From Pseudomonadota bacterium (GTDB lineage Bacteria; Myxococcota; Myxococcia; Myxococcales; Myxococcaceae), in NCBI GenBank assembly GCA_023423535.1, contig JAFAFL010000035.1:110948-174947 (forward strand): a stretch of DNA of 64,000 nucleotides, read 5' to 3'. Shown one piece after another: positions 24,084 through 33,112 of the stretch (positions are counted from its first letter, which is position 1; each line of letters starts with the position of its first letter). The notes below the pieces were generated by a model. It had not been told where the DNA came from. It was given only the letters and a program-made list of their open reading frames with translations, and did not search any database. A program made the translations under genes and the position numbers.

Positions 24084-26354
24084 ATGTCCCGCGTGCTCTC
24101 ACTCCTCCTGATCGCTGCGTCATCCGTCGCGATCGCCGCGCCGCCGAGCGTCTCCGGACGTCCGCAGTACACGTTCGATCCGCCGGGCCCGGTGCTCACC
24201 GGCGAGCGCGGGGACGTGGGCCTGAAGGTGCGCGTGGAGGAGGGACCGCTGCGCGCGGTGCTCTTCGACGTGCGAGGTGGCGCGCCGGCGGATGCCGTCA
24301 TCGCGGAGCTCCGCGTGGAGGCGCTGAAGGACGGTGAGGCCATGCCGTTGACGGTCTCGTCACTCTCCTTCGGGCCGGACGTGGTGCACGCGCAGATGGG
24401 CGACGTGGACGTGAGGCTCCACCGCGCGACGGAGGCGGGGTTCGCGGTGAGCGTTCATCCGTTCGCCGGTGACTACTCGTTGCGCGTCACCGTCGAGGCA
24501 TCCGGCGCAGCGGGAGGCACCGACGGCACGCTGGTCCTGAAGGAGGGACTGGCCTTCGCTTTGACCATGAGAGGCACCGGTACAAGGACGGTCAGCGGTG
24601 GTGATGGGGTCATCGAACTCTCCGCGCCCGCCGAGAGCTTCGGCGACCTCGCGTTCGTCGCCATCGGCACCGGTACTTCCGAATCGGCCGCGCGCGCTTC
24701 GGCGGAGGCGTTGGGACCGGACCTGCTCGCCGAGTCCGGGCAGCGAGTGGCCGACGCCGCGATGGGGGTTCTTCGTTCGAACGAGGCGCCCACCGGCGGC
24801 TTCTTCGCGCATCGAGGTCAACGCAACCTCCACTGGACGTGGGAGAGCGCGTGGCAGGCCTGGGCGATGGCGCTGGTGGAGCCGGACCGGGCGCTGGAGG
24901 CTCTGGAAGCGCATCGGCGAGGACAGGTCCACGACGAGAGCGTCGAGCGCGGCCTGCGTCATGCGCGCGTGGATGGCCAGGGCGCCGCGCCTGCGCTGAA
25001 CGGCGGCCCGGGCACGACCGAGTTCTTCACGCGAATCGCTCCGTTCGGGTTCGCGATGCGGGCCCTGCAGGACGCTTCACTCGAGGACCGCAACGATCGC
25101 CTGGCGCCGCTGGTGGACTGGAGCCTCGACGCGTTCGACTGGACCGCGCGGCGCCGCGATCGGGACGAGGACTTCCGCTACGAGCTCAACGGGGCCATCG
25201 AGCATCCGCAGGGTGATTCGCCGCGCTTCACCGCGTTCTGGTCGGCGCAGGACGCGCAGCTCCCGTTGGCGGAAGGGGGCGCGGGGAGAATCCCTCTCGA
25301 TGCGGTGGATTTGAACGCGTGGCTTGCGCACGAAACGCTCGAGGCGTGGCGGCTGGCGGTGGCGCTGGGGCATCCGAAGGCGGAGGACGCGCGCAACCGA
25401 TCCTTCCCCCTCGCGGGCCGGCTGCTGCATCCGGACGAAGGTCACTGGTCGGCGCCCGACGGCGTGTGGTTCGACTACGTGCGCCGCGGCGCGAATCGGG
25501 ACCGTGACTTCGGCGGGAAGGTGCGAACGCCGGCGAGCTGGGCGCCGCTCTCCGCGGGGCTGGTGCGAGACGGTGCCCAGGTCCGCGATGCGGTGACGCG
25601 GCACGTGCTCGATCCGCTCTTTTTCACGTCGAAGGGAATCGCGGCGTACGCGGGCGGTCCGATCTCACCCACCGACTCGATGCTCACCCTGGTGGCGCTG
25701 TCGCGTTACGGCTGGGAGACAGAAGCGCAGCTCCTGCGCGAGCGGCTGATCGCGTTGCTCGATTCGCATCCGAACCTGCACGCGCTCTACACCCAGGACG
25801 GTGCGCCCATCGGTCCGGGGGGAGATGGCGCTGCCGCCGCGGTGGCGATCCTCGCGGCGCTGCGGGCGGACGAGGCAGAGGTCTTCGCGATGCAGGAGGG
25901 CAATCCCGCCGCAGCGCGGAGCGGGCACTTCAAGCGGGTGTTCCGCGCGAGCGACGGACGGGTGGCTTACGCACTCACCTCGGTCAGGTCCCTGCAGCCG
26001 CCGAAAACGACACTGCGAGCCGAGACGCAGCTCTTCAGCGACGAGCCGATGACGCTGCGCATCGACGCTGAAGGCACGCACGCGGTCAGTCTTCCGATCT
26101 TCGCCGAGGTCGAAGTGGTGCGCCGTGTGGACGGCAAGGAGCAGCGCGAGACGGTGAAAGGGACGGACGAGGAGGGCGTGGCGATCGAAGTCCCCGGAGG
26201 GGAGGACGTGGAGCTCCGCGTGGTGCGCTTCGCCGGTGAACGAGGTGGTGGTTGCGGGTGCAATGCGCAGGCGGGGACGGGTGCTGCCTGGCTTCCACTG
26301 CTCGCGCTCGCGGTGCTGACCATCCTGGGCTCCCGGCGCGGACGGTGGGCGTGA
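24084..26354 (+). CDS. Exported (alpha/alpha)6-barrel-like protein with MYXO-CTERM-like anchor
   Basis: This is a 756-residue protein with a signal peptide (MSRVLSLLLIAASSVAIAAP). The N-terminal third is beta-rich. The middle (about 235-610) is helical, with motifs reminiscent of trehalase/GH63-type (alpha/alpha)6 glycosidases: LHWTWESAWQAWAMAL, LNGAIEHPQGDSPRFTAFW, DLNAWLAHETLEAWRLAVAL, GVWFDYV, WAPLSAGLV and GGPISPTDSMLTLVAL. It ends in a Cys-bearing motif GGGCGCNA, a hydrophobic helix and RRGRW, which is the layout of the myxobacterial MYXO-CTERM sorting signal. Enzymatic activity is inferred, not shown. The next gene starts inside its stop codon (GTGA). Confidence 0.65.
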   Translation: MSRVLSLLLIAASSVAIAAPPSVSGRPQYTFDPPGPVLTGERGDVGLKVRVEEGPLRAVLFDVRGGAPADAVIAELRVEALKDGEAMPLTVSSLSFGPDVVHAQMGDVDVRLHRATEAGFAVSVHPFAGDYSLRVTVEASGAAGGTDGTLVLKEGLAFALTMRGTGTRTVSGGDGVIELSAPAESFGDLAFVAIGTGTSESAARASAEALGPDLLAESGQRVADAAMGVLRSNEAPTGGFFAHRGQRNLHWTWESAWQAWAMALVEPDRALEALEAHRRGQVHDESVERGLRHARVDGQGAAPALNGGPGTTEFFTRIAPFGFAMRALQDASLEDRNDRLAPLVDWSLDAFDWTARRRDRDEDFRYELNGAIEHPQGDSPRFTAFWSAQDAQLPLAEGGAGRIPLDAVDLNAWLAHETLEAWRLAVALGHPKAEDARNRSFPLAGRLLHPDEGHWSAPDGVWFDYVRRGANRDRDFGGKVRTPASWAPLSAGLVRDGAQVRDAVTRHVLDPLFFTSKGIAAYAGGPISPTDSMLTLVALSRYGWETEAQLLRERLIALLDSHPNLHALYTQDGAPIGPGGDGAAAAVAILAALRADEAEVFAMQEGNPAAARSGHFKRVFRASDGRVAYALTSVRSLQPPKTTLRAETQLFSDEPMTLRIDAEGTHAVSLPIFAEVEVVRRVDGKEQRETVKGTDEEGVAIEVPGGEDVELRVVRFAGERGGGCGCNAQAGTGAAWLPLLALAVLTILGSRRGRWA

Positions 26355-27964
26355 GGACGCTGCGCTCCTTGCTGACGGCTCTTGTCGCGGTGGTGCTCCT
26401 CCTGAGCGCCGCGGCTCATGCGCGCCCGCGGCTGGCGGTGATCGTGGTCATCGATCAGCTCGGCGAGTCCCATCTTGAGCGCCGCATCGACGAAGGCCTC
26501 GCGCCGACGATCGCGAGTCTCGCGCAGGAGGGTTACCGCTATCGCGACACGCGTTACGAGGCCGCGCCGGCGTTGACGGCAGCGGGTCACGCGACGATCG
26601 CCACGGGTGCGTACCCGGAGCTGCACGGCATCGTCGCGAACGACTGGTACGACCCGAGCCTGCGCCGGTTCGTGGACGCGGTGGAGGATCCGCGCTTCAC
26701 CACGCTCGGCCGCAAGCCCGTACCCGGCGACGGAACAGCGGCGACCGCGCTCCGCTCGGGGACGCTCGGCGAGGCGCTGAAGCTCCGCTACCCGAAGGCG
26801 CGCGTGGTGGGGGTGGCGGGCAAGGATCGGGGCGCGATCCTCCCCGCGGGTCCCGCCGCGGATCTCGCCTTGTGGATGGACTCGCAGGCGCCGCGCTTCA
26901 CCACCTCCACCGCGTATGCGCAGGAGCTGCCGGCGTTCGTCACGCGCGTGAACGACCAGCTCCGCGAGGACTTGAAGAAGGGTTTCGTGTGGGAGCTTCC
27001 GCGTGGCGGCATCACCGGCCAGAACCGCGCGCCGGAGTGGGCGAGGGACCGCTACGGGTTCGGCAAGGCTGCGCCTCACCGCATCGATCCCAAAGGCTCT
27101 CCCGCTCACATCAGCGAGCAGCTCCTCCACCTTCCGATGACCGAGGCGCTGGTCATCGATCTCGCGCTCGGTGCGGTGGAGACCTACGAGCTCGGCCGCG
27201 ACGATCAGCCGGACCTGCTCACGGTGAGCTTCTCCACCTTCGACAAGGTGCTGCACACCTTCGGCCCGGATTCGGATCAGGCAGCGGATGCGATGCGGAT
27301 CATCGACGGCGAGCTGAAGCGGCTGCTCGAGGGACTCGACGCGAGGGTGGGGAAGGGCCAGTACACGGTGGCATTGACAGCGGACCACGGCGGCGGCTGG
27401 GTGGCAGAGGTCGCGCGCGAACGTGGCGTGCGTGCAGGCCAGCTCGACATCCCCGAGCTTCAGAAGGCGCTCGAGGCCACCTCGCAGCGGACGATGAAGA
27501 CGAAGGGTCCGATCTTCGCCGGCTTCAAGGGCACCGGCTGGTACGCGCTCGCCGCCCACCGCGAGAAAGTGACGCAACCGCAGGCATTCGCCACGCTGCG
27601 CGAGCTGCTGCTCGGGACCGAAGGCGTGCGCGCGGTCTTCACCCAGCAGTCGCTCCTCTCCGCTCCGCCCTCCTCACCGGTCGATGCGCTCTATCGCCGC
27701 GGCCTCTATCCCTCCCGCAGCCCGGACCTGTTCATCGCGCCCGAGCCCTACTTCACCTTCGGCCCGAAGGACGCGACCGGCCACGGGACCTGGCACCTCT
27801 ACGATCGCCAGCTGCCGCTCGTGTTCTGGGGCGCCGGAATCAAGACGGGCGAGGGCGAGCGCGCGGAGCTGACCGACCTCGCGCCCACGCTGGCGCGGCT
27901 GCTCGGCACCTCGCCGCCGTCAGGCGCACAGGGCCGCGTGCTGCGAGAGGCGCTTCTGCCCTGA
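26351..27964 (+). CDS. Alkaline-phosphatase-superfamily phosphatase/phosphodiesterase (PafA-like), exported
   Basis: From GTG at 26351 the protein has 537 residues, beginning with a signal peptide (cleaved near AAHA|R25). It has the metal and nucleophile set of PafA/NPP-type enzymes: D35 in VIVVIDQLGESHL, a Thr nucleophile T76 in ALTAAGHATIATGAYPELHG, Asp/His in STFDKVLHTFGPDSD, DH in TADHGGGW, and a late His in KDATGHGTWHLYDRQLPLV. The family hydrolyses phosphate mono- or diesters in the periplasm. The start overlaps the stop of the previous gene (GTGA), and an OprP-like porin follows 67 bases on, so a role in phosphate scavenging is plausible. Confidence 0.88.
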   Translation: MRTLRSLLTALVAVVLLLSAAAHARPRLAVIVVIDQLGESHLERRIDEGLAPTIASLAQEGYRYRDTRYEAAPALTAAGHATIATGAYPELHGIVANDWYDPSLRRFVDAVEDPRFTTLGRKPVPGDGTAATALRSGTLGEALKLRYPKARVVGVAGKDRGAILPAGPAADLALWMDSQAPRFTTSTAYAQELPAFVTRVNDQLREDLKKGFVWELPRGGITGQNRAPEWARDRYGFGKAAPHRIDPKGSPAHISEQLLHLPMTEALVIDLALGAVETYELGRDDQPDLLTVSFSTFDKVLHTFGPDSDQAADAMRIIDGELKRLLEGLDARVGKGQYTVALTADHGGGWVAEVARERGVRAGQLDIPELQKALEATSQRTMKTKGPIFAGFKGTGWYALAAHREKVTQPQAFATLRELLLGTEGVRAVFTQQSLLSAPPSSPVDALYRRGLYPSRSPDLFIAPEPYFTFGPKDATGHGTWHLYDRQLPLVFWGAGIKTGEGERAELTDLAPTLARLLGTSPPSGAQGRVLREALLP

Positions 27965-28031
27965 CGTGCAGTGAACTAGAAGGGCCCCCGACCGCGGCGC
28001 TCGCTCCCTGACGCCGCCGGAGGGGACACGG

Positions 28032-29255
28032 ATGAGACTTTTCCAGGCGGCTCTGCTCTTCGCGCTCACGTGCGCGTTCTTCCCGGCACAGGCCTCGGCT
28101 CAGGCCTCGGCATCGCCGCAGGACGGGGCGCAGGATGCTCTCACGGGCACCGGCACCGAAGCGGAGCGTCCCCGCGGCGGCGTGCGTGAGACTGCGCCCG
28201 GCGCGGCACAGCCCACCCAGGCCGAAGAGGCGGTGAGCACCGGCTCAGGCTTCGCGCTGAACCCGCAGCTCTTCGGCTACGTGAAGGCGGGCTATTTCCT
28301 CGTGCTGCCGATGAGCGAGGACTCGCAGATCGGCTCCAACAGCGGCTTCCAGCTCATCAACGCGCGGCTCGGGCTGACGCTGCGTCCTGCGGAGATGTTG
28401 GAGGCCACGGTCTCCATCGACGGCGCGGTGCAGCGGCGAGACGTGGGCGATCCCCTCCGCGGCGAGCGCATCGTGGCGCTGCGCGACGCGTACCTCGAGT
28501 TCACGCCTTACGAGTTCCTCCGCATCCGCGCGGGCCAGTTCAAGGCGCCGTTCAACGCTGAGACGCTGCTCCCCGACAACGCGCTGCCGTTCATCACGCG
28601 CTCGGTGCTGACGCAGGGGATCCTCCCGCCCGAGGGCCCGGTACAGGAGGGCCTCACCCTCGACCGCCAGGTGGGCGTGCAGCTCTCGTCCGCGCGGCTC
28701 GGCGGCAAGGTGGGCTTCGAGTATGCGGTCGCCGTCGTCAACGGCAACGGCGCCAACGAGCTCTTCAACGACAACAACAGCATCGCGCCGGTTGCGCGGC
28801 TGGCGCTCTCCTACGACTCGCTGCTCTCCATCGGCGTGAACGGCTTCTACAACGTGCTCAGCCTCGGCGCGGCGCCGCGGATCACCGAGACGCAGCTCGC
28901 GTACGGCGGCGACGTCACGCTCGTCACCGGCGGCCTCCATGCGATGGGCATGTTCCTCGTGCGCAGCGTCGGGCACCCGGACACGGACCTGCCGACGGAG
29001 GAGGGCATGGGCGCGCTGGGTCAGGTGCGCTACCACTTCGAGTCGCTCGGGCTCGAGGCCGGCGCGCGCGTGGCCTGGTACCAGCCTTCCGGCGCGCTGG
29101 CGTTCGCGGAGCGCACCGAGATCACCGGCATGGTGGGCTACCGCGCCGCGCGCATTCCGGCGAGAATCCTCATCCAGTACACCCACCGCATCGAGGACGC
29201 CGCGGTGGAGATCGGCAACAACAGCGTGGACCTCCTCGGGCAGGTCACGTTCTAG
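28032..29255 (+). CDS. Phosphate-selective porin OprP/OprO-like
   Basis: This is a 407-residue outer-membrane protein with a signal peptide (cleavage near ASAQ|A, about 24). A Gly/Ala/Thr-rich linker (25-75) precedes a barrel. OprO/P-family features are visible: GYVKAGYFLVLPMSED, INARLGLTLRPAEMLEATVS, LRDAYLEFTPYEFLRIRAGQ, FKAPFNAETLLPDNALPFIT and LDRQVGVQLSSARLGGKVGF. The last residue is Phe (LLGQVTF). It lies after a periplasmic phosphatase, which fits uptake of released phosphate, though many OprP-like porins have other substrates. Confidence 0.85.
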   Translation: MRLFQAALLFALTCAFFPAQASAQASASPQDGAQDALTGTGTEAERPRGGVRETAPGAAQPTQAEEAVSTGSGFALNPQLFGYVKAGYFLVLPMSEDSQIGSNSGFQLINARLGLTLRPAEMLEATVSIDGAVQRRDVGDPLRGERIVALRDAYLEFTPYEFLRIRAGQFKAPFNAETLLPDNALPFITRSVLTQGILPPEGPVQEGLTLDRQVGVQLSSARLGGKVGFEYAVAVVNGNGANELFNDNNSIAPVARLALSYDSLLSIGVNGFYNVLSLGAAPRITETQLAYGGDVTLVTGGLHAMGMFLVRSVGHPDTDLPTEEGMGALGQVRYHFESLGLEAGARVAWYQPSGALAFAERTEITGMVGYRAARIPARILIQYTHRIEDAAVEIGNNSVDLLGQVTF

Positions 29256-29281
29256 CTTTCACGCCTCCTGAGGGCCGCCGC

Positions 29282-32200
29282 ATGAGCCGCAACTCCATTT
29301 CACCCGTGCAGCGCCGGTGGCTCGGCGCAGGGCTCGGGGCGCTCCTCCTTCTCGGCGGCGGCGCGGTCGTTCCCTTCGCCTGTACCCAGTCCGAGCCTCC
29401 GCGCGCGGTGGCCCACAAGGTCGAGTCGCGCGAGCAGCTCATCGGCGGCCGGCGCGCGCTCGGTGAGGTGGGGGACTACAAGCTCTCCAACGGGCTCATC
29501 CAGATCGTCATCCAGGACGTCGGCCACTCGCGCGGGTTCGGTGCCTTCGGCGGCTCGCTGATCGACATCGATCTGGTCCGCAACGCGCGTGGCACCTCCT
29601 CCACCGCGCCGGCGGGCAACGACCAGTTCACCGAAATGTTCCCCGCCTTCTTCCTCGAGGCGATGGAGCCGTCGAAGGTGGAGGTGGTGGAGGACGGCAC
29701 GACGAGCGACCGCGCGGTGGTGCGGGTGAGCGGGAAGGGCAACCAGTTCCTCTCGCTGGCCACGTCGATCAACGACGTGGTGCTCGGCAACGCGGAGCTC
29801 GCGTACCAGGTCGACTACATCCTCGAGCGCGGCAAGCAGTACGTCGTCGCGGAGGTGACCATCTTCAACGAGAGCAAGGACAAGCCGGCGCAGTTCCCGC
29901 TGGAGGTCCCCACCGGCTTCATCAGCCTCCTCGGCGCGGGCCAGAAGCTCTTCGTGCCGGGCGTGGCGGGCTACGACATGCGCTTCCGGCTCGACGAGGT
30001 GTACGCGCAGCCGGCCGACCTCAACGCGCTTCCCGGCGAGGTCGCGGACATGGTCGTCACCGAGGGCCAGGGCACCTCCTACGCGGTCGCGGCTCTTCCC
30101 GTCGGCGCGAGCTACCTCTTGGGCAAGCCGAACTTCTATCCGACGGCGAAGCGCGACTCGATGCTCATCCCGCTCGCGTACTCGTCGTTCCTCGGGACCT
30201 ACTGGGCGAAGCTTCCGCAGAGCCTCTTGCCGGGGAAGTCCTATACCTACGCGGCGATGCTGGCGGTGGGCTCGGGCGACATCGCGAGCGCGCAGAAGAT
30301 CATCTACGAGAAGAAGGAGCAGAAGGTCGGTCGCATCAGCGGCCGCGTGCGCGAGGCCGGCACCGGCGAGTTCGTGGACGACGTGGCGGTGGTGCTGCAG
30401 GACGACAAGGGCCGCTACCTCTCCTCCGCACGCACGCGTGACGGTGGCCGCTACGTGGCCTGGGTGCCGAAGGGCCGCTACCGCGCGGTCGCCGTCGCGA
30501 AGGGCCGCACGCCGGTGGAGTCGGAAGGGTACGTGGACGTCGAGGAGGACGGCGGCGTCAACGTGGACCTCACGGTGGAGCGGAAGGCGCTGCTCTCCGT
30601 TCGCGTGACCGATCAGAGCGGCCGTCCGCTGCCGGCGAAGGTGTCGGTGGAGGGGACGCACGCGCTCCCCGACTCCGGCGCGCTGCCGTGGAAGCACCTC
30701 TACGATCTGAAGGTCGGCGAGACGATGCGGCAGACCGACTTCGTGAAGGACGCCGAGGGCGAGGACTCGCGCAAGTACCTCGAGACCTTCTTCTTCGTGA
30801 ACGGCGGTCGCGGCGGCGAGCGCGTGCGTCCGGGCAAGTACACCGTCTTCGTCTCGCGTGGCCCCGAGTACGACCTCGCGAAGGTGGAGGTGGAGCTCAA
30901 GCCCGGTGAGGAGAAGCAGGTCTCCGTGGTGCTCAACCACGTGGTGCCCACGCCGGGTTGGGTGAGCGGCGACTTCCACGTGCACAGCGAGCACTCGGTG
31001 GACTCGGACATGGCGCTCGACGAGCGCGTGCTCAGCTACGCGGCGGAAGGCGTGGACTACATCGCGGCCACCGACCACAACTACGTCACCGACCTGCGTC
31101 CCACGGTGGACGCGCTGGGCCTCGGCGACTTCCTCTCCACCTCCGTCGGCCTCGAGCTGACGACGCTGGAGATGGGTCACTTCAACGCGTGGCCCTTGAA
31201 GTACCAGGTGGGCCCGGTGACGCACGGCGCGTTCGAGTGGTTCCGCCGCAAGCCGGGCGATCTCTTCGCGCAGGTGCGGTCTCTGGCGGCGCTGGGCGAG
31301 GACCGGGTGCTCATCCAGGTGAACCACCCGCGCGACACGATCATGGGCTACTTCAACGGCTTCAACGTCAGCTCGTACCTGATGGAGCCGATGCCGCCCT
31401 CGAGCGCGTTCTCGCTCGACCAGAACGCGCGGCCCGGTGAGGACGTGAGCCCGTACCACTACTCGCAGTTCTCCTGGGACTTCAACGTGCTGGAGGTCTT
31501 CAACGGCAAGCGCCAGGACCAGCTGCGGCACTACCGGATCCCCGAGACGCCGCCCGAAGGTCCCGAGCCCACCGCGCCCATCCCCGCGCCGGGCACCGTC
31601 CTCACCGAGATCATGAAGCGGAACCCGGACGCGAGCTGCCCCTCCTCGGGCGAGTTCGATCCGTCGCAGTGCGTGCGCCAGCCGAAGTACCCGGGCACGC
31701 TGGACGACTGGTACACGATGCTCGGGCTGGGGAAGAAGATCACCGGCGTGGGCAACAGCGACTCGCACGACGAGCACGACGAGGCGGGCCTGCCGCGCAC
31801 CTACTTCCACGTGGGCCGCACCGCGGACGGTTCGATGCGCGCCTTCGACGAGGGCGCGATGGTCGATGCGCTGAAGGGCCAGCGCGCGGTCGTCACCAAC
31901 GGCCCCATCGTGGACTTCACGGTGGACGATCAGATGGTGGGCAGCCGCGTGGTCTCGCCCACCGGTGAGGTCACCGCGAAGATCCGGGTCCAGGCGGCGC
32001 CGTGGGTGGACGTCTCGCGCGTGGTGCTCCTGCGCGGCGGGAAGGACAGGCTCATCGAGCCCGAGGTCCTCAAGGTCTGGACGCGCGAGTCGATGAAGGA
32101 GGGCACGCTCCGCTTCGAGGAGAGCTTCACCGCCACCGTGCCGGACGGCGCCTTCCTCACCGTGGAGGTCTCCGGCGAGAAGTCGATGTGGCCGGTATTC

Positions 32201-32500
32201 ACCCCGCGCGAGATCCCCAGCATCGCCATCGGCGAGGCGGTGGGCGCGATCGGCTCGGCGTTCGGGTACCAGGACAAGTACGGCAAGTACGCGCCGGTGC
32301 AGACGCAGGCGGTCACCCCGTTCGCGTTCACCAACCCCATCTACGTGGACCGCACGCTGAAGCAGACGCTGTCGCAGCCGGTGCGGTCGATGCCGCTGGG
32401 GCCCTCGTCGGGCGAGGCGCTGCAGAGTGCGCACGAGAAGCGCGAGCCGCGTCGCATCGGCGATCTGCGCAAGCTGCTCGGCGGCTTCCACGGGATGTAG
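29282..32500 (+). CDS. Large exported PHP-domain metallohydrolase (CehA/McbA-like) with carboxypeptidase-regulatory-like domains
   Basis: This 1072-residue protein is exported or lipid-anchored (hydrophobic 13-32, then PFAC34). Residues 40-350 form a beta-rich domain. At 355-430 and 435-560 lie carboxypeptidase-regulatory/CarbopepD-like Ig domains (GRISGRVREAGTGEFVDDVA and LLSVRVTDQSGRPLPAKVSV). From about 562 comes a PHP metallohydrolase domain: GDFHVHSEHSVDSDMALDER, then IAATDHNYVTDLRP, VGLELTT, GHFNAWPL, VNHPR and TGVGNSDSHDEHDEAG, which supply the expected His/Asp/Glu ligands. The substrate is unknown; relatives include phosphoesterases and amide hydrolases. The following gene begins immediately after the stop (TAGATG). 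Confidence 0.85.
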   Translation: MSRNSISPVQRRWLGAGLGALLLLGGGAVVPFACTQSEPPRAVAHKVESREQLIGGRRALGEVGDYKLSNGLIQIVIQDVGHSRGFGAFGGSLIDIDLVRNARGTSSTAPAGNDQFTEMFPAFFLEAMEPSKVEVVEDGTTSDRAVVRVSGKGNQFLSLATSINDVVLGNAELAYQVDYILERGKQYVVAEVTIFNESKDKPAQFPLEVPTGFISLLGAGQKLFVPGVAGYDMRFRLDEVYAQPADLNALPGEVADMVVTEGQGTSYAVAALPVGASYLLGKPNFYPTAKRDSMLIPLAYSSFLGTYWAKLPQSLLPGKSYTYAAMLAVGSGDIASAQKIIYEKKEQKVGRISGRVREAGTGEFVDDVAVVLQDDKGRYLSSARTRDGGRYVAWVPKGRYRAVAVAKGRTPVESEGYVDVEEDGGVNVDLTVERKALLSVRVTDQSGRPLPAKVSVEGTHALPDSGALPWKHLYDLKVGETMRQTDFVKDAEGEDSRKYLETFFFVNGGRGGERVRPGKYTVFVSRGPEYDLAKVEVELKPGEEKQVSVVLNHVVPTPGWVSGDFHVHSEHSVDSDMALDERVLSYAAEGVDYIAATDHNYVTDLRPTVDALGLGDFLSTSVGLELTTLEMGHFNAWPLKYQVGPVTHGAFEWFRRKPGDLFAQVRSLAALGEDRVLIQVNHPRDTIMGYFNGFNVSSYLMEPMPPSSAFSLDQNARPGEDVSPYHYSQFSWDFNVLEVFNGKRQDQLRHYRIPETPPEGPEPTAPIPAPGTVLTEIMKRNPDASCPSSGEFDPSQCVRQPKYPGTLDDWYTMLGLGKKITGVGNSDSHDEHDEAGLPRTYFHVGRTADGSMRAFDEGAMVDALKGQRAVVTNGPIVDFTVDDQMVGSRVVSPTGEVTAKIRVQAAPWVDVSRVVLLRGGKDRLIEPEVLKVWTRESMKEGTLRFEESFTATVPDGAFLTVEVSGEKSMWPVFTPREIPSIAIGEAVGAIGSAFGYQDKYGKYAPVQTQAVTPFAFTNPIYVDRTLKQTLSQPVRSMPLGPSSGEALQSAHEKREPRRIGDLRKLLGGFHGM

Positions 32501-33064
32501 ATGAGGATGCCGAGCCGTCTCATCCCCCTGGGGGCGCTGCTCCTCTGCAGCGTCGCCTCCGCCCACCCGCAGGGCTACCACCAGCACGTGCGCGTGGTCG
32601 TTCACGCCGAGCGCGTGGAGGTGCTGGTGGTGCTCGACGTGGATGAGGGCAAGCGGGCGCAGCTGCTGCGGGCGGGCGCGGACGCCAACGCGGACGGGCG
32701 GCTCGAGGGCGAAGAGCTCGAGCGGCTGCGCGCGCGGCTCGTCGGGCTGGCGACCGGACGGCTGAAGGTCGAGCTCTCCGGCTTCACGCCTGCGCTGCGG
32801 CTGCAGGAGAACAAGATCAATCTTCGGGATCGTTTCACCACCGGGACGGACGGGCTGAGCGTGGCGGTGCTGTTGGAGGCGCCGTTGCCGAAGGCTCCGA
32901 GCGAGGGGATGGAGCTGCGGGTGCACGCTTCCTCGCCTGATCGCTCGCACGTCCGGGTGGAGACCGAACAGGTGTTGGAGGGCGGCGGTGGTCCGTCGCT
33001 CTCGCGCGATGTGCGGCACGGTGAGTATCTCAGTCTGAGACTCGCGGCGCCGCGTTCCCTTTGA
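32501..33064 (+). CDS. Small exported EF-hand-containing protein
   Basis: This is a 187-residue protein with a signal peptide (cleavage near SVASA|H22). A single EF-hand-like loop DANADGRLEGEEL lies at about 64-76, so calcium binding is likely. The rest is beta-rich and I cannot name a family. The ATG directly follows the stop of the PHP gene, which implies coupled translation and a joint role. Confidence 0.65.
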   Translation: MRMPSRLIPLGALLLCSVASAHPQGYHQHVRVVVHAERVEVLVVLDVDEGKRAQLLRAGADANADGRLEGEELERLRARLVGLATGRLKVELSGFTPALRLQENKINLRDRFTTGTDGLSVAVLLEAPLPKAPSEGMELRVHASSPDRSHVRVETEQVLEGGGGPSLSRDVRHGEYLSLRLAAPRSL

Positions 33065-33071
33065 CCACACT

Positions 33072-33096
33072 GGGCGCGTGTGTAATGTGCGCGCCC
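33072..33096 (+). promoter_or_regulatory. Hairpin just upstream of the S1 gene ribosome site
   Basis: GGGCGCG (33072-33078) and CGCGCCC (33090-33096) form a perfect 7-bp stem that ends 3 bases before the GGAGG Shine-Dalgarno (33100-33104). No T-tract follows, so it may shape S1 translation rather than terminate transcription. Confidence 0.35.
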
Positions 33097-33112
33097 TTCG
33101 GAGGCTTTGCAG

